Of a stretch of 64,000 nucleotides of DNA, positions 9,402 through 18,820 are shown piece by piece (the stretch's first letter is position 1; every line of letters begins with the position of its first letter). The notes below the pieces were generated by a model. That model searched no databases. It was not told where the DNA came from and worked only from the letters and a program-made list of their open reading frames with translations. The stretch comes from Treponema sp. Its GTDB lineage: Bacteria > Spirochaetota > Spirochaetia > Treponematales > Treponemataceae. The DNA is taken from NCBI GenBank assembly GCA_022510865.1, contig JAFLSQ010000001.1:1-64000 (forward strand), written 5' to 3'. Made by a program: the position numbers and the translations under genes.

Positions 9402-9563
9402 TTTTCACCCCTTGACAAACAATTATGCGGATGGGAAAACATGCCACTTCCGGCAGAAAAATCCCCATTTTCGGTATTATACATTTTTCGGCCTGATTTA
9501 ACAATCACTGCAAAGTTGGCCATCACACTTCCAAAGTTCAGATATTCGCACTATAATAAAATC

Positions 9564-10520
9564 ATGCTGAGTTTTCTTGCGTCATCTTTAAGGCTGGCAC
9601 ACATTCCGTTCACGCAGAATGAGCCGCTCGCGCCAAAATCCACATTCAGGGTGGGCGGCACAGCAAAACTGTTCGTAAGTCCGCAAAATCCGCAGGAACT
9701 GTGCGATGTGATTTCTGCCGTGCGCGCTGCACAAGTCAACTACTTTATTCTTGGCGGCGGAAGCAACCTTGTTTTTCCGGATGGCGAATATAACGGCGTG
9801 ATTGTCTCGACAAAGGACATCAATCAGATTTTTTTTGACGCTGATGCAAATCCGCAGGACGGAGAGGCTCTTGTCACCTGCCAGTGCGGAGTTCCGATGG
9901 CAACGCTCGTTGATTTTTGCGCGAAAAAAAATCTTTCCGGCATGGAGCAGTTCGCGGGATTGCCAGGCAGCGTTGGCGGAGCCGTTTTTATGAACGCCCG
10001 ATGTTTTGACCGTTCCGTGAGCGACATAATTTTTTCCACAAAGCATCTGGAATTTCAGGGCAAGAATCCGGTGCAGCGCGAGCGGCTTTTCTCTGCGCAG
10101 GAATGGGATTACAAACGCTCGCCGTTCCAGTCAGAGCAATCAGAGGAATCGCCAAAAATTGTGCTTGAGGCAACATTCCGCCTTGCGCAAAAAACGCAGG
10201 AAAATCACGCGGATATTCTTGCTGAGTGCAAAAAATACATTTCTGAGCGCGTGGAAAAAGGGCACTTTAAATATCCGAGCGCGGGAAGCGTGTTCAAGAA
10301 CAACCGTGCGTTCGGCGCGCCAAGCGGCAAACTGATTGACGAGTGCGGATTAAAAGGCCTGCAAATCGGCGGAGCGCAGATTGCGCCTTTTCACGGGAAT
10401 TTCATTGTCAACACGGGGAACGCCACCGCCAGAGACATACGCGCTCTTGTAGAAAAAGCGCAGTCATCGGTAAAAGAGAAATTCGGCTTTGATTTAGAGC
10501 CGGAAATCGTTTTTGTTTAA
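9564..10520 (+). CDS. murB: UDP-N-acetylenolpyruvoylglucosamine reductase
   Basis: STFRVGGTAKLFV, FILGGGSNLVF, GLPGSVGGAVFMNA, YPSAGSVFKN; ATG chosen at 9564. Confidence 0.93.
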   Translation: MLSFLASSLRLAHIPFTQNEPLAPKSTFRVGGTAKLFVSPQNPQELCDVISAVRAAQVNYFILGGGSNLVFPDGEYNGVIVSTKDINQIFFDADANPQDGEALVTCQCGVPMATLVDFCAKKNLSGMEQFAGLPGSVGGAVFMNARCFDRSVSDIIFSTKHLEFQGKNPVQRERLFSAQEWDYKRSPFQSEQSEESPKIVLEATFRLAQKTQENHADILAECKKYISERVEKGHFKYPSAGSVFKNNRAFGAPSGKLIDECGLKGLQIGGAQIAPFHGNFIVNTGNATARDIRALVEKAQSSVKEKFGFDLEPEIVFV

Positions 10521-10616
10521 GCGGATTGCAAAACTGTGCCAAAATCAAAAATCATACTCATCTGCGCGGCGGGCGTTTTATTGACAAACAGAAAATGAGA
10601 TTTTATACTTGTTCTT

Positions 10617-11801
10617 ATGCTGCAGCTACAAATCATAAACTTCCGCGAAGGCTCGTACCTTACAGTCGAAGGCAAAGCCGACAGTGATTTTTTTTACATT
10701 ATTCAAAAAGGTTCCGTAAAATGCTCAAAATCCAACGGTGCGCGTGAAGTTTCTGTGAATTACGGCCCCGGCGATTTTGTGGGCGTTGTCTCGTGCATGT
10801 CCGGCCAGCTCCAGATTGAGTCCGCGCTCGCCATCACGGATGTAGTTGCAATTTCGGTGAAAAAAGAGCAGTACCCGGAGCTGATAGCGCAGAACACGCC
10901 GATAGCCCTGAAAATCATAAAATCGTTTGCGAACAGAACCCGCACAATGAATCAGATGCTAACGCGGGCAACACATAATTCGGTCGTCACCGATGATAAA
11001 TCGCAGATTTTTAAAGTCGCGCAGTATTATGAAAAAACGAACCGCAGGAACATCGCGGTTTTTGCATATTATCAGTATCTGAAGACCCGGCCTGTTGGCG
11101 AGACGGCCGAATTCGCGAAACAACGCTTTGTCGCACTTAAACCACAGACAAAAGCAGTTTATTACGAGCCTACGGACGAGGCAAGCCGGGAATATCCCAA
11201 AGACACGATGATTTTTGCTGAGGCGCAGAGCGGCTCTGATATGTTCATAATTCAAAGCGGCGAGGTCTCAATCACAAAAGTTGTGAACGGCGAGGAAGTG
11301 ACGCTTGCCGTGCTCCAAAAAGGCGATATGTTCGGCGAGATGGCGCTCATAGAGAACAAGCCGCGCTCCGCGAACGCAATTGCGCATGGCGACTGCATAC
11401 TGATGGTCATCAACCGCTCGAATTTCAATCAGATGGTCGCAACGCAGCCACAGCTGATTGCAAAACTGACGACTACGCTTGCAGAACGGCTCTGGTCAAT
11501 GTACCGCCAGCTTGACAATGCGTCCCTCACCGAGCCGCTTGAAAAAATGGTGGATATTCTTGCGTTGCAGGCCGAAAAGCAGAAAATCGGGGTGAATTCA
11601 TCGAACAACACAATGCAGACGGACTTGACACCCAAAGACCTTGCGAATATGTGCGGATTGCCGAGCAATCTTCATGCGAAAGCAATTTACGAATTCCAGC
11701 AGCTCACAGATTATCGCGGGGAAAACGGCAAGATTTTTGTGAAGGACGTGCAGGATCTCATCAAACAGGCCGCCTTTTACAGAAAAAATAATGCAAAGTA
11801 A
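10617..11801 (+). CDS. Crp/Fnr-like protein with two cyclic-nucleotide-binding domains
   Basis: Two cNBD signatures: SDFFYIIQKGSVKCSKS...GDFVGVVSCMSG and SDMFIIQSGEVSITK...GDMFGEMALIENKPRSANAIA. Confidence 0.85.
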   Translation: MLQLQIINFREGSYLTVEGKADSDFFYIIQKGSVKCSKSNGAREVSVNYGPGDFVGVVSCMSGQLQIESALAITDVVAISVKKEQYPELIAQNTPIALKIIKSFANRTRTMNQMLTRATHNSVVTDDKSQIFKVAQYYEKTNRRNIAVFAYYQYLKTRPVGETAEFAKQRFVALKPQTKAVYYEPTDEASREYPKDTMIFAEAQSGSDMFIIQSGEVSITKVVNGEEVTLAVLQKGDMFGEMALIENKPRSANAIAHGDCILMVINRSNFNQMVATQPQLIAKLTTTLAERLWSMYRQLDNASLTEPLEKMVDILALQAEKQKIGVNSSNNTMQTDLTPKDLANMCGLPSNLHAKAIYEFQQLTDYRGENGKIFVKDVQDLIKQAAFYRKNNAK

Positions 11802-11822
11802 TTTTTCTTCCGATACATAAAT

Positions 11823-12365
11823 ATGTTCCGCAGAAAAAATCTTGTTTTTTTATTCTCGCTGATTTTTTTGCCTCCGCTTTTTTCCGATGATTTGCCAGGT
11901 GGCTACAAGTCAATCCATCTTGGCATGAGCCTTGAGGAGACAAAGGACGCGCTTGTAAAAGACCCAGATTTTGGCTATCACGGCGACCCGGATGTCTCGC
12001 TGCTTCCCGGAACAAACCGTGAGCTAATCGAAACGGACGCGCAGTCCGGGCACGGCTCGAATTTTCTCGGGCGCTGCTATTTTCAGTTTTTTCAGGACGA
12101 GCTTTACATCATCACAATCAACATAAATCAGTCGCGCATGGATTATTATTCCGTTTTCACGACGCTTACGGAAAAATACGGCGAGCCATCCGATTTTGAC
12201 CCGAATTCCGCAACGTGGCGGGACGACAACGTGACAATGAGCCTTGAACGCCCGCTGACCCTAAAATACATTGCCAACGAGACCTACAAAAACACCCAGA
12301 ACTATTCCAATGTGCCGCTCTCGCCAACTGAGATGACGCGCGAAATGTTTCTGGATGAACTGTGA
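11823..12365 (+). CDS. Secreted protein of unknown function
   Basis: Signal peptide MFRRKNLVFLFSLIFLPPLFSDD; overlaps downstream DUF192 ORF. Confidence 0.6.
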   Translation: MFRRKNLVFLFSLIFLPPLFSDDLPGGYKSIHLGMSLEETKDALVKDPDFGYHGDPDVSLLPGTNRELIETDAQSGHGSNFLGRCYFQFFQDELYIITININQSRMDYYSVFTTLTEKYGEPSDFDPNSATWRDDNVTMSLERPLTLKYIANETYKNTQNYSNVPLSPTEMTREMFLDEL

Positions 12366-12373
12366 GGCGTTCC

Positions 12374-12946
12374 ATGAAAATTCAGACAAAGCAGAACAAA
12401 TCAGATTTTGAGGAAGCCGGATTCGCCTGCAAAATCGGGCAAGCGGGCAATCGGTTCTGGCGGAAATCTCAAAAAAAATCAGGCACGCAATTTTCAAGGC
12501 CGATTTTCAGAGCCTTTTTTCTTGCATTTCTGTTTGTGATTTTTTCTGCCGAACTTTCCGCGGCAACAAAAAAACTGCCCGTGAAAACGCTGTCAATCAT
12601 CAAAGCTGATGGCTCTGCGCTCCCGGTGGACTGCGAGATTGCGAAAAAACCGGATGACCGCGCGCGCGGCTTTATGGGGCGCAAGAAAATTCCCGACGGC
12701 ACCGGCATGATTTTTGTTTTTGAGCAGGATCAAATCCTCTCGTTCTGGATGAAAAACACTCCGCACCCGCTCTCAATCGCTTATATTGATTCGGCGGGAA
12801 AAATCCGGGATATTTTTGATATGCAGCCGTTCAGTCTTGCGTCCGTCCAGAGCACATCATCCGTGCGGTATGCGCTTGAAGTTCCGCAAGGATGGTTCAG
12901 AAAAAACGGCGTTTCTGTCGGCGACACGGTCATGCTATCATTCTGA
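12374..12946 (+). CDS. DUF192 family protein
   Basis: VDCEIAKKPDDRARGFMGRKKIPDGTGMIFVFEQDQILSFWMKNTPHPLSIAYID; start ATG 12374 (alternative GTG 12362). Confidence 0.85.
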   Translation: MKIQTKQNKSDFEEAGFACKIGQAGNRFWRKSQKKSGTQFSRPIFRAFFLAFLFVIFSAELSAATKKLPVKTLSIIKADGSALPVDCEIAKKPDDRARGFMGRKKIPDGTGMIFVFEQDQILSFWMKNTPHPLSIAYIDSAGKIRDIFDMQPFSLASVQSTSSVRYALEVPQGWFRKNGVSVGDTVMLSF

Positions 12947-14089
12947 TTTTTCCAATTTCAGCAGTTCGTGCGCGGCAATTTTATCTTTTGGGTCGTATTC
13001 CAGAACAGTCGTGAAATAATTGCGGGCCGCAGTTTTATCGCCCTGCGCCAAAGCAAGATAGCCCAAATTTGAGATGATTTTCGTGCTTTCCGGCTCAAGT
13101 TCAAATGCCTTAAGCAGGCTCGTCCTTGCCTCATCAAACTTTTTTTCCTGAACAAGGCAAAGAGCCAGCTCATTGTACGTGTCCGCATTTGAATCGCCGC
13201 CAAATTTCAAGGCTTCGTTGAACGCCTGGGCCGCGTCCGCATATCGCTCAAGCCGCCGCAATCCCCAGCCGAGCATGAACCAAGCATTCCAGACTTTCGG
13301 ATTGCTCTCCAGAAAATTCCTGATTTCTGCAAGACCTTTCTCTTCCTGACCGGCGGAAATCAAATCATACGCTTTCTGAAATACCTCATCATCCATATTC
13401 TGATTCGTGATGTTATTTATGATTTCCTGCGCCCGCTCTTTTTTGTAGACTCCGTTCTCGCCCATCTCATCGTCGGTGACATCGCAAGTGAGCGCAAGAT
13501 AGGTCTCGAACGCATCTTTTGCCTCGCGGTAACTGTGCTTTTTCATAAAATAAAAGCCCGCGTTGAAAAACGCATCTGGAAGCGGCGGCTCGGCGTTCAT
13601 GGCCTCGCGGTAATAGTCCAAGGCATCGGAATCATAAGCGTCCGCATCCTCAATAAGATTGGAAGCCCTGTAAGAATCCGCGCGCTGGTCAAGGAAAAGC
13701 GCCATATTCAAAATCACGGCCTCGTCATCAGGATCCAGTCCGAGCAAAGCCAGAAAAATCTCCTCGGCAAGGTCAAAATCCTCGTTTTTGGTTTTTAAAA
13801 TCGCAGCCTCGCACAGCTCTTTTTTTATGTCCGGCCTCACCTGCGTTATAATCGAGCGGTAATAATCCAGATGCGCGTTTTTTTTATCATACGCAAGAAC
13901 GGTCAGAATGCCCGCCAGAATCTGCTCCGGCGTGATTTCCTCGGGATTAAAACTGCCGGGCGCGTCATCCACTTTTTTTTGCACAGGAAGTTTGATTGTC
14001 GTGTCGATTTTAAAAGCGGTGTCGGATGCAATAAAATTCTCCGGAATCCCGATGTAATAAATCGACTCCAACGGATTTGAAGCGCTCAT
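12938..14089 (-). CDS. Tetratricopeptide repeat protein
   Basis: Repeated TPR-like units (AWFMLGWGLRRLERYADAAQAFNEALKF...YNELALCLVQEKKFDEARTSLLKAFELEP...). Confidence 0.85.
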   Translation of the reverse strand: MSASNPLESIYYIGIPENFIASDTAFKIDTTIKLPVQKKVDDAPGSFNPEEITPEQILAGILTVLAYDKKNAHLDYYRSIITQVRPDIKKELCEAAILKTKNEDFDLAEEIFLALLGLDPDDEAVILNMALFLDQRADSYRASNLIEDADAYDSDALDYYREAMNAEPPLPDAFFNAGFYFMKKHSYREAKDAFETYLALTCDVTDDEMGENGVYKKERAQEIINNITNQNMDDEVFQKAYDLISAGQEEKGLAEIRNFLESNPKVWNAWFMLGWGLRRLERYADAAQAFNEALKFGGDSNADTYNELALCLVQEKKFDEARTSLLKAFELEPESTKIISNLGYLALAQGDKTAARNYFTTVLEYDPKDKIAAHELLKLEKSE

Positions 14090-14119
14090 GATTTTTTACC
14101 TTGCAGCATTTGCGTCAGC

Positions 14120-15088
14120 CTAGCCCAACGGCTGTGACGGCTGCTTTGTCTGAGAAGCCTGAATTTCTGCGGCGCGGTTCTCGTCCGCACGCTGCTTCAT
14201 TCCCGCACGAATCTCGGCTTTCTTTGCATCCGCCTCTGCCGCCGCCTTTTCCTGGGCAGCCTGATTGGTAAGCTGTTTCTCAATCAGTTTTTTCTGATAT
14301 GACGTGATATAACTGTTGATGTGGAATTTATACGACATGGGGATGTCATCCGCCGAAAACTCAATATGAGCCACAACCACATCCTTTCTGCCTTCCAGAA
14401 ACTCAGCCTTGCGGACAACGCCCGGCAAAGAAAGTTTCTCGTTTGTGTCGGTGAAAAAAAGCCGCAAATCCACAGATTTGTTCTCAAGGAATTTCGGAAT
14501 GCCCACCAGCATGATTCTGGCTCCGCCAAAAGAAATGTCTTTCATCACGCATTTTCTGGGCACACCGCCAATAAAAATGTACGATTCCTCTTTTGGAATT
14601 CCAAGCTGACGCATCGAATTCTCATTCAAAGCGATGCGCTCCTCTTTTCTGTTCTTGAAATTCTCGTTCACCTCGATGAATTCGCCAAGACGCAGGATAA
14701 GCTCATCCGAAGGCCTCTGCGTAAAACCAAGCGTGACAATTGCAAGGTCATTTGACGCAGGATACGGCTTGACCTCCACAACCGTGCAGTTCACAAAAAA
14801 CTGCACAGGCTCGCCGTCATTGCCAAAAAAACAATAGCGCACAGAAATCGGCACACTTCTGTTCTTGTTGATTGCCTGATAAACCCCGCTGCTAGTTCCC
14901 ACGAACACTGTCACCTGCTGCAAAGACGTAGAGTTAATAATGCAAGGCCACTGTCCATCATTACACTTCAAATAAATCTGTCTGGGGTCAACCTTCAGCG
15001 ACTTCAAGTTTGCTTTTGTAAAAACTATTTCCTTATCACGAAAATAATCATAATAATGATTCACGCGATGACTTGCAGCAACATCCAT
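14120..15088 (-). CDS. PilZ-domain protein
   Basis: PRKCVMKDISFGGARIMLVG C-terminal PilZ-like motif, PilZN-like N-terminus. Confidence 0.7.
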   Translation of the reverse strand: MDVAASHRVNHYYDYFRDKEIVFTKANLKSLKVDPRQIYLKCNDGQWPCIINSTSLQQVTVFVGTSSGVYQAINKNRSVPISVRYCFFGNDGEPVQFFVNCTVVEVKPYPASNDLAIVTLGFTQRPSDELILRLGEFIEVNENFKNRKEERIALNENSMRQLGIPKEESYIFIGGVPRKCVMKDISFGGARIMLVGIPKFLENKSVDLRLFFTDTNEKLSLPGVVRKAEFLEGRKDVVVAHIEFSADDIPMSYKFHINSYITSYQKKLIEKQLTNQAAQEKAAAEADAKKAEIRAGMKQRADENRAAEIQASQTKQPSQPLG

Positions 15089-15268
15089 AAATTATAGTTT
15101 ATACCAAGGTCGCAGATAAATCAATAAAAATCGTAAGGCAAAAAGCATTTCTGGAACACGAAAACCGCGTCCAATTCCATGCGGATTTTAACACCTCGCC
15201 TAGAATTCCAGATGTCCGCTTTCACGCAAAAATCGTCCGGGCGCAGAATCCCGCAAAAAAATCGGACA

Positions 15269-15301
15269 AAAAAAACGACGCCACCGAATGATGACGTCGT
15301 T
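15269..15301 (-). terminator. Terminator of the ribosomal supercluster
   Basis: Minus strand: AACGACG..hairpin..CGTCGTTTTTTTT directly after the last ORF of the cluster. Confidence 0.8.
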
Positions 15302-15320
15302 GTATTCTGAAAATCAGAAG

Positions 15321-15596
15321 TTACTCTGCGGCAGTCTCCGCCGCTGGCTCTTCTGCCGGAGCCTCAGCAGACTCAGCCGGTGCGGAAGCCTCCGCCGCAG
15401 CTGATTTTGCCACGCGGGCCTCTGTCCTTGCCTTGTTTTTCAAAACGGCATTGCAAATCTTGCAAATTTTCACAGTCTCGCCATTGATTTCTTTTTCCCA
15501 CAGAACTTTTACAGCATCTTTGCCGCAAATCGCGCAAGTTCCGCGTCCGTGAGCGGGCAACGTCCTGATTCCAGATCCACGATGGTTCTTAGACAT
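15321..15596 (-). CDS. Small zinc-ribbon protein with Ala/Glu-rich tail, function unknown
   Basis: CAICGKDAVKVLWEKEINGETVKICKICNAV (two CxxC pairs); SD GAGGAG; last gene of the ribosomal cluster. Confidence 0.75.
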   Translation of the reverse strand: MSKNHRGSGIRTLPAHGRGTCAICGKDAVKVLWEKEINGETVKICKICNAVLKNKARTEARVAKSAAAEASAPAESAEAPAEEPAAETAAE

Positions 15597-15614
15597 ATCA
15601 AACTCCTCTGTAAA

Positions 15615-16136
15615 TTATTCAGCGGAAGCTTCTTCTTTCTTTTCAGAAGCATCTTTCTTTGAAGCGGCCTTCTTTGCCTTCGGTTCAGCAGAAGAATCCT
15701 TTGGCGCAGCCTTTTTTGCCTTCGGAGCGGCCGCCTTCTTTGCAGCAGGTTTCTCCTCATCGGCAGAAGTGTCTTCAAGCTTATAATCTACCAGCTCAAG
15801 AATTACCACATCCGCGGCATCACCCTGACGGTATCCCAATTTAAGAACGCGGGTATATCCACCGTTGCGTTCTTTCATGCGCGGTCCAATCTCCGTAAAG
15901 AGTTTGTTCAGAATCCTCGCATCCTGAATAAATTTTGCGGCCTCGCGGCGATTGTGCACACTATCCACTTTTGCCCTTGTGATGAGCTTCTCAGCCGATT
16001 TTCTTACCTCAAGAGCCTTAGATTTTGTTGTGGTAATACGCTCATATCTAAAAAGCGATGTTACCATATTGCGTGACATAGCACGACGATGCGCTGATGT
16101 ACGTGAAAGCGGATTAAAACCATTTCTATGATTCAT
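15615..16136 (-). CDS. rplQ: 50S ribosomal protein L17 with Lys/Ala/Glu-rich C-terminal extension
   Basis: [49 protein letters not shown]. Confidence 0.95.
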   Translation of the reverse strand: MNHRNGFNPLSRTSAHRRAMSRNMVTSLFRYERITTTKSKALEVRKSAEKLITRAKVDSVHNRREAAKFIQDARILNKLFTEIGPRMKERNGGYTRVLKLGYRQGDAADVVILELVDYKLEDTSADEEKPAAKKAAAPKAKKAAPKDSSAEPKAKKAASKKDASEKKEEASAE

Positions 16137-17181
16137 CTGTTTCTTCCTTCTGCTTAGTTATATTTGCAGCATTCTTCAGATGACTGTAGTCTGTCATGCC
16201 AAGAGTAAGATCCCATTCCTGGAGCTTCTCTTTAATTTCCTGCAAACTTTTCTTTCCAAAGTTTCTGGTTTTGGCGATGTCTTCCTCAGTCTTTTTTGTC
16301 AATTCGCCGATTGTACGAATATTTGCATTCTTCAAACAATTTGATGAACGAACCGAAAGTTCCAATTCCTCAACTGGCGTATTCAGAAGAGTCTGAATAC
16401 TCTTGTCGCCCTCGTCACCTTCATCCGAGCCTAAAACATCCTTGTCATTGAAGTTCACAAACACTGCAAAATGCTCTTTTGCAATCTTTGCGGCCTCGCC
16501 CAAGGCATTGTCCGGAGAAATTGTTCCGTCAGTCCAAATCTCAAGAACCAGTTTGTCATAGTCATTTCTCTGAGCGACGCGACAAGGCTCAATGGAATAT
16601 TTTACTTTCGGAACAGGAGTGAAAATGGCATCCATAGGAATTGTACCAACAACTTCAATGTAATGTTCATTTGTCTCAGCCGGCACGTATCCGCGCCCAA
16701 GGTCAACCTGAATCTCAATGTCCAGGTGCGCCCCATCCATCATCGTAAAGACAGTCGCATCTTTAGTCATGATTTCAAGCTGTCCTTCTTTTGCAAAGTC
16801 ATCACTCTTTACAACGCCCGGTCCCTTGAATTCATACTGGATTGTATCCTGCTCCACGTCATCAGGCAGCCTCAAACGAATCATTTTCAAAGAATTGATG
16901 ATTTCCAGCGTGTCCTCAGCAACATTCGGAATCGCATCAAATTCACTGGAAATTATGTGTGACATTCCATTCTCATCGTATGATGTAATACGGATTGATG
17001 TAATTGCATACCCCTGGATTGATGACAGCAGAACCCTTCGCAGGGTGTTTCCCACTGTCGTGCCAAAACCAGTCTCAAACGGATACGCAATGAACTTTCC
17101 GTAATTCGGATTTGTGCTAACGTGTTCAAATGTAATGCCTTTAGGTCGCTTAAAACCTTTGAGCAAATTTTTCCGAGCCAT
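16126..17181 (-). CDS. rpoA: RNA polymerase alpha subunit
   Basis: [28 protein letters not shown]-terminal [21 protein letters not shown]. Confidence 0.97.
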   Translation of the reverse strand: MARKNLLKGFKRPKGITFEHVSTNPNYGKFIAYPFETGFGTTVGNTLRRVLLSSIQGYAITSIRITSYDENGMSHIISSEFDAIPNVAEDTLEIINSLKMIRLRLPDDVEQDTIQYEFKGPGVVKSDDFAKEGQLEIMTKDATVFTMMDGAHLDIEIQVDLGRGYVPAETNEHYIEVVGTIPMDAIFTPVPKVKYSIEPCRVAQRNDYDKLVLEIWTDGTISPDNALGEAAKIAKEHFAVFVNFNDKDVLGSDEGDEGDKSIQTLLNTPVEELELSVRSSNCLKNANIRTIGELTKKTEEDIAKTRNFGKKSLQEIKEKLQEWDLTLGMTDYSHLKNAANITKQKEETDES

Positions 17182-17196
17182 CTGAACTCCTTGTTA

Positions 17197-17790
17197 TTAT
17201 TTAGAATAATATTCAACAATAAGATTTTCTTTTACCGCGTAGTCAATGTCTGACCGAGCAGGCAAAGAGACAACCTTTCCAGTGAAATTTTCTGCATCAG
17301 ATTCAAGCCAGCCAGGAACAACTTTGTCTCCGTTCGCAAGAACAAGAGTTTTTATTCCAGAAGAGCGGCTTGCCTCTTTCAGAGCAATCACATCACCAAC
17401 TTTTATCAAGTATGATGGAATATCGACCTTCTTACCGTTCACAGTAATATGACCATGACTGACCATCTGCCTTGCCTGCTGGCGTGTTTTTGCGAATCCA
17501 AGGCGATAAACTACGTTGTCCAAACGTGACTCAAGCAGCTGAAGCAGAACCTCACCGGTTACTCCGGGCTTCTTTGTTGCCATCACATAGTATTTTCTGA
17601 ACTGCTTCTCCAGAATTCCATAAATGAAGCGGACTTTCTGCTTTTCGGTCAACTGAAGACCATACTCAGACTTTTTTGTCCTTCTTACTTCTTTCTGGTG
17701 TCTTTTTGATTCCTTCGTATATCCCATTACAACAGGATTTATACCCAAGGCTTTGCATCTCTTTAACAGAGGCTGTGTGCTTTTACCCAT
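17197..17790 (-). CDS. rpsD: 30S ribosomal protein S4
   Basis: S4 domain: LESRLDNVVYRLGFAKTRQQARQMVSHGHITVNGKKVDIPS. Confidence 0.96.
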   Translation of the reverse strand: MGKSTQPLLKRCKALGINPVVMGYTKESKRHQKEVRRTKKSEYGLQLTEKQKVRFIYGILEKQFRKYYVMATKKPGVTGEVLLQLLESRLDNVVYRLGFAKTRQQARQMVSHGHITVNGKKVDIPSYLIKVGDVIALKEASRSSGIKTLVLANGDKVVPGWLESDAENFTGKVVSLPARSDIDYAVKENLIVEYYSK

Positions 17791-17808
17791 AACGTATTCT
17801 CCTTAGAT

Positions 17809-18189
17809 TTACATGCGTCGAGTCTTACGAGGACGACAGCCATTGTGAGGAATTGGAGTAACATCAGAGATAGATTTTACTCGCAAGCCCGCAGCACCAA
17901 TTGAACGGATTGCGTTCTCGCGCCCCATTCCAGGTCCCTTTACAAATACGTGAACTTCACGCAAACCATAACTCGCGGCTTTCTGAAGCGCGCTTTCAGC
18001 CACAGACTGAGCGGCAAATGGAGTTGATTTTTTTGCTCCACGGAAACCCAGTCCGCCTGACGATGCCCATGCAAGAGCATTGCCCTTCAAATCCGTTACA
18101 GTTACGATAGTGTTATTGAACGTAGCCTGAATGTACACATTCCCTTCGTATACGCTCTTTTTTTCCTTTCGTTTTTTAGCGACAGCCAT
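17809..18189 (-). CDS. rpsK: 30S ribosomal protein S11
   Basis: [40 protein letters not shown]...[10 protein letters not shown]. Confidence 0.97.
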   Translation of the reverse strand: MAVAKKRKEKKSVYEGNVYIQATFNNTIVTVTDLKGNALAWASSGGLGFRGAKKSTPFAAQSVAESALQKAASYGLREVHVFVKGPGMGRENAIRSIGAAGLRVKSISDVTPIPHNGCRPRKTRRM

Positions 18190-18203
18190 TACTTATCCTC
18201 CGC

Positions 18204-18572
18204 CTATGCCTTCTTCTTATTAGCCACAGTCTTCTTTTTACCCTTGCGAGTACGTGCATTGGTACGAGTTCTCTGACCGCGCACCGGAAGACCCCTCTTG
18301 TGACGAAGACCACGATAGCATCCGATATCCATCAGACGCTTAAGATTAAGACCGATTTCTGAGCGAAGTCGTCCTTCTGTCTTGTAATTCGCATCGATGA
18401 TTTCACGGATTTTCGCCAACTCTTCCTGAGAAAGATCGTTTGCCATCTTCATAGGACTAATTTTGGCTTCTTCGCAGATTTTCTGTGCGGTTGCACGACC
18501 GATACCAAAAATATAAGTTAATGCGATGCCAACTTGTTTGTTTGGGATATCAACTCCCGCAATTCGAGCCAT
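18204..18572 (-). CDS. rpsM: 30S ribosomal protein S13
   Basis: [25 protein letters not shown]...[27 protein letters not shown]. Confidence 0.97.
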   Translation of the reverse strand: MARIAGVDIPNKQVGIALTYIFGIGRATAQKICEEAKISPMKMANDLSQEELAKIREIIDANYKTEGRLRSEIGLNLKRLMDIGCYRGLRHKRGLPVRGQRTRTNARTRKGKKKTVANKKKA

Positions 18573-18582
18573 CTGTTTCTCC

Positions 18583-18696
18583 TTAGCCCTGTCTCTGCTT
18601 ATGTTTTGGATTTACACAAATAATACGGATAATTCCGTTTCTTTTGATAACCTTACATTTATCACAGATAGGTTTTACACTAGTTCGTACTTTCAT
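18583..18696 (-). CDS. rpmJ: 50S ribosomal protein L36 (zinc-binding form)
   Basis: Translated by hand: [37 protein letters not shown] (37 aa); absent from the ORF track because of length. Confidence 0.95.
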   Translation of the reverse strand: MKVRTSVKPICDKCKVIKRNGIIRIICVNPKHKQRQG

Positions 18697-18717
18697 AAAA
18701 GCCCCCATGAGAATATT

Positions 18718-18759
18718 CTACCGAATTATAGACACCTCGCAATGAGAGCAATTCGGTAG
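18718..18759 (-). promoter_or_regulatory. Inverted repeat / RNA hairpin upstream of the alpha operon
   Basis: CTACCGAATT ... AATTCGGTAG perfect 10-bp arms, 22-nt loop, just upstream of rpmJ. Confidence 0.6.
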
Positions 18760-18820
18760 GAGATAATATATCACATATTCCCAGCTCTTTTCTACTGCTA
18801 ATTCACGAAAATTTATCAAA

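Noticed and set aside
8646-9563. N-terminal part of the 624-aa plus-strand ORF 8646..10520
   Set aside because: Antisense to cysS; genuine MurB starts at ATG 9564 by homology and promoter position.
15121-15260. Partial resemblance of the pilZ-side intergenic DNA (CTGGAA...TTCCAG, ATGCGGATTTTAAC) to the 90-bp repeats
   Set aside because: Only short fragments match; no alignable copy of the element.
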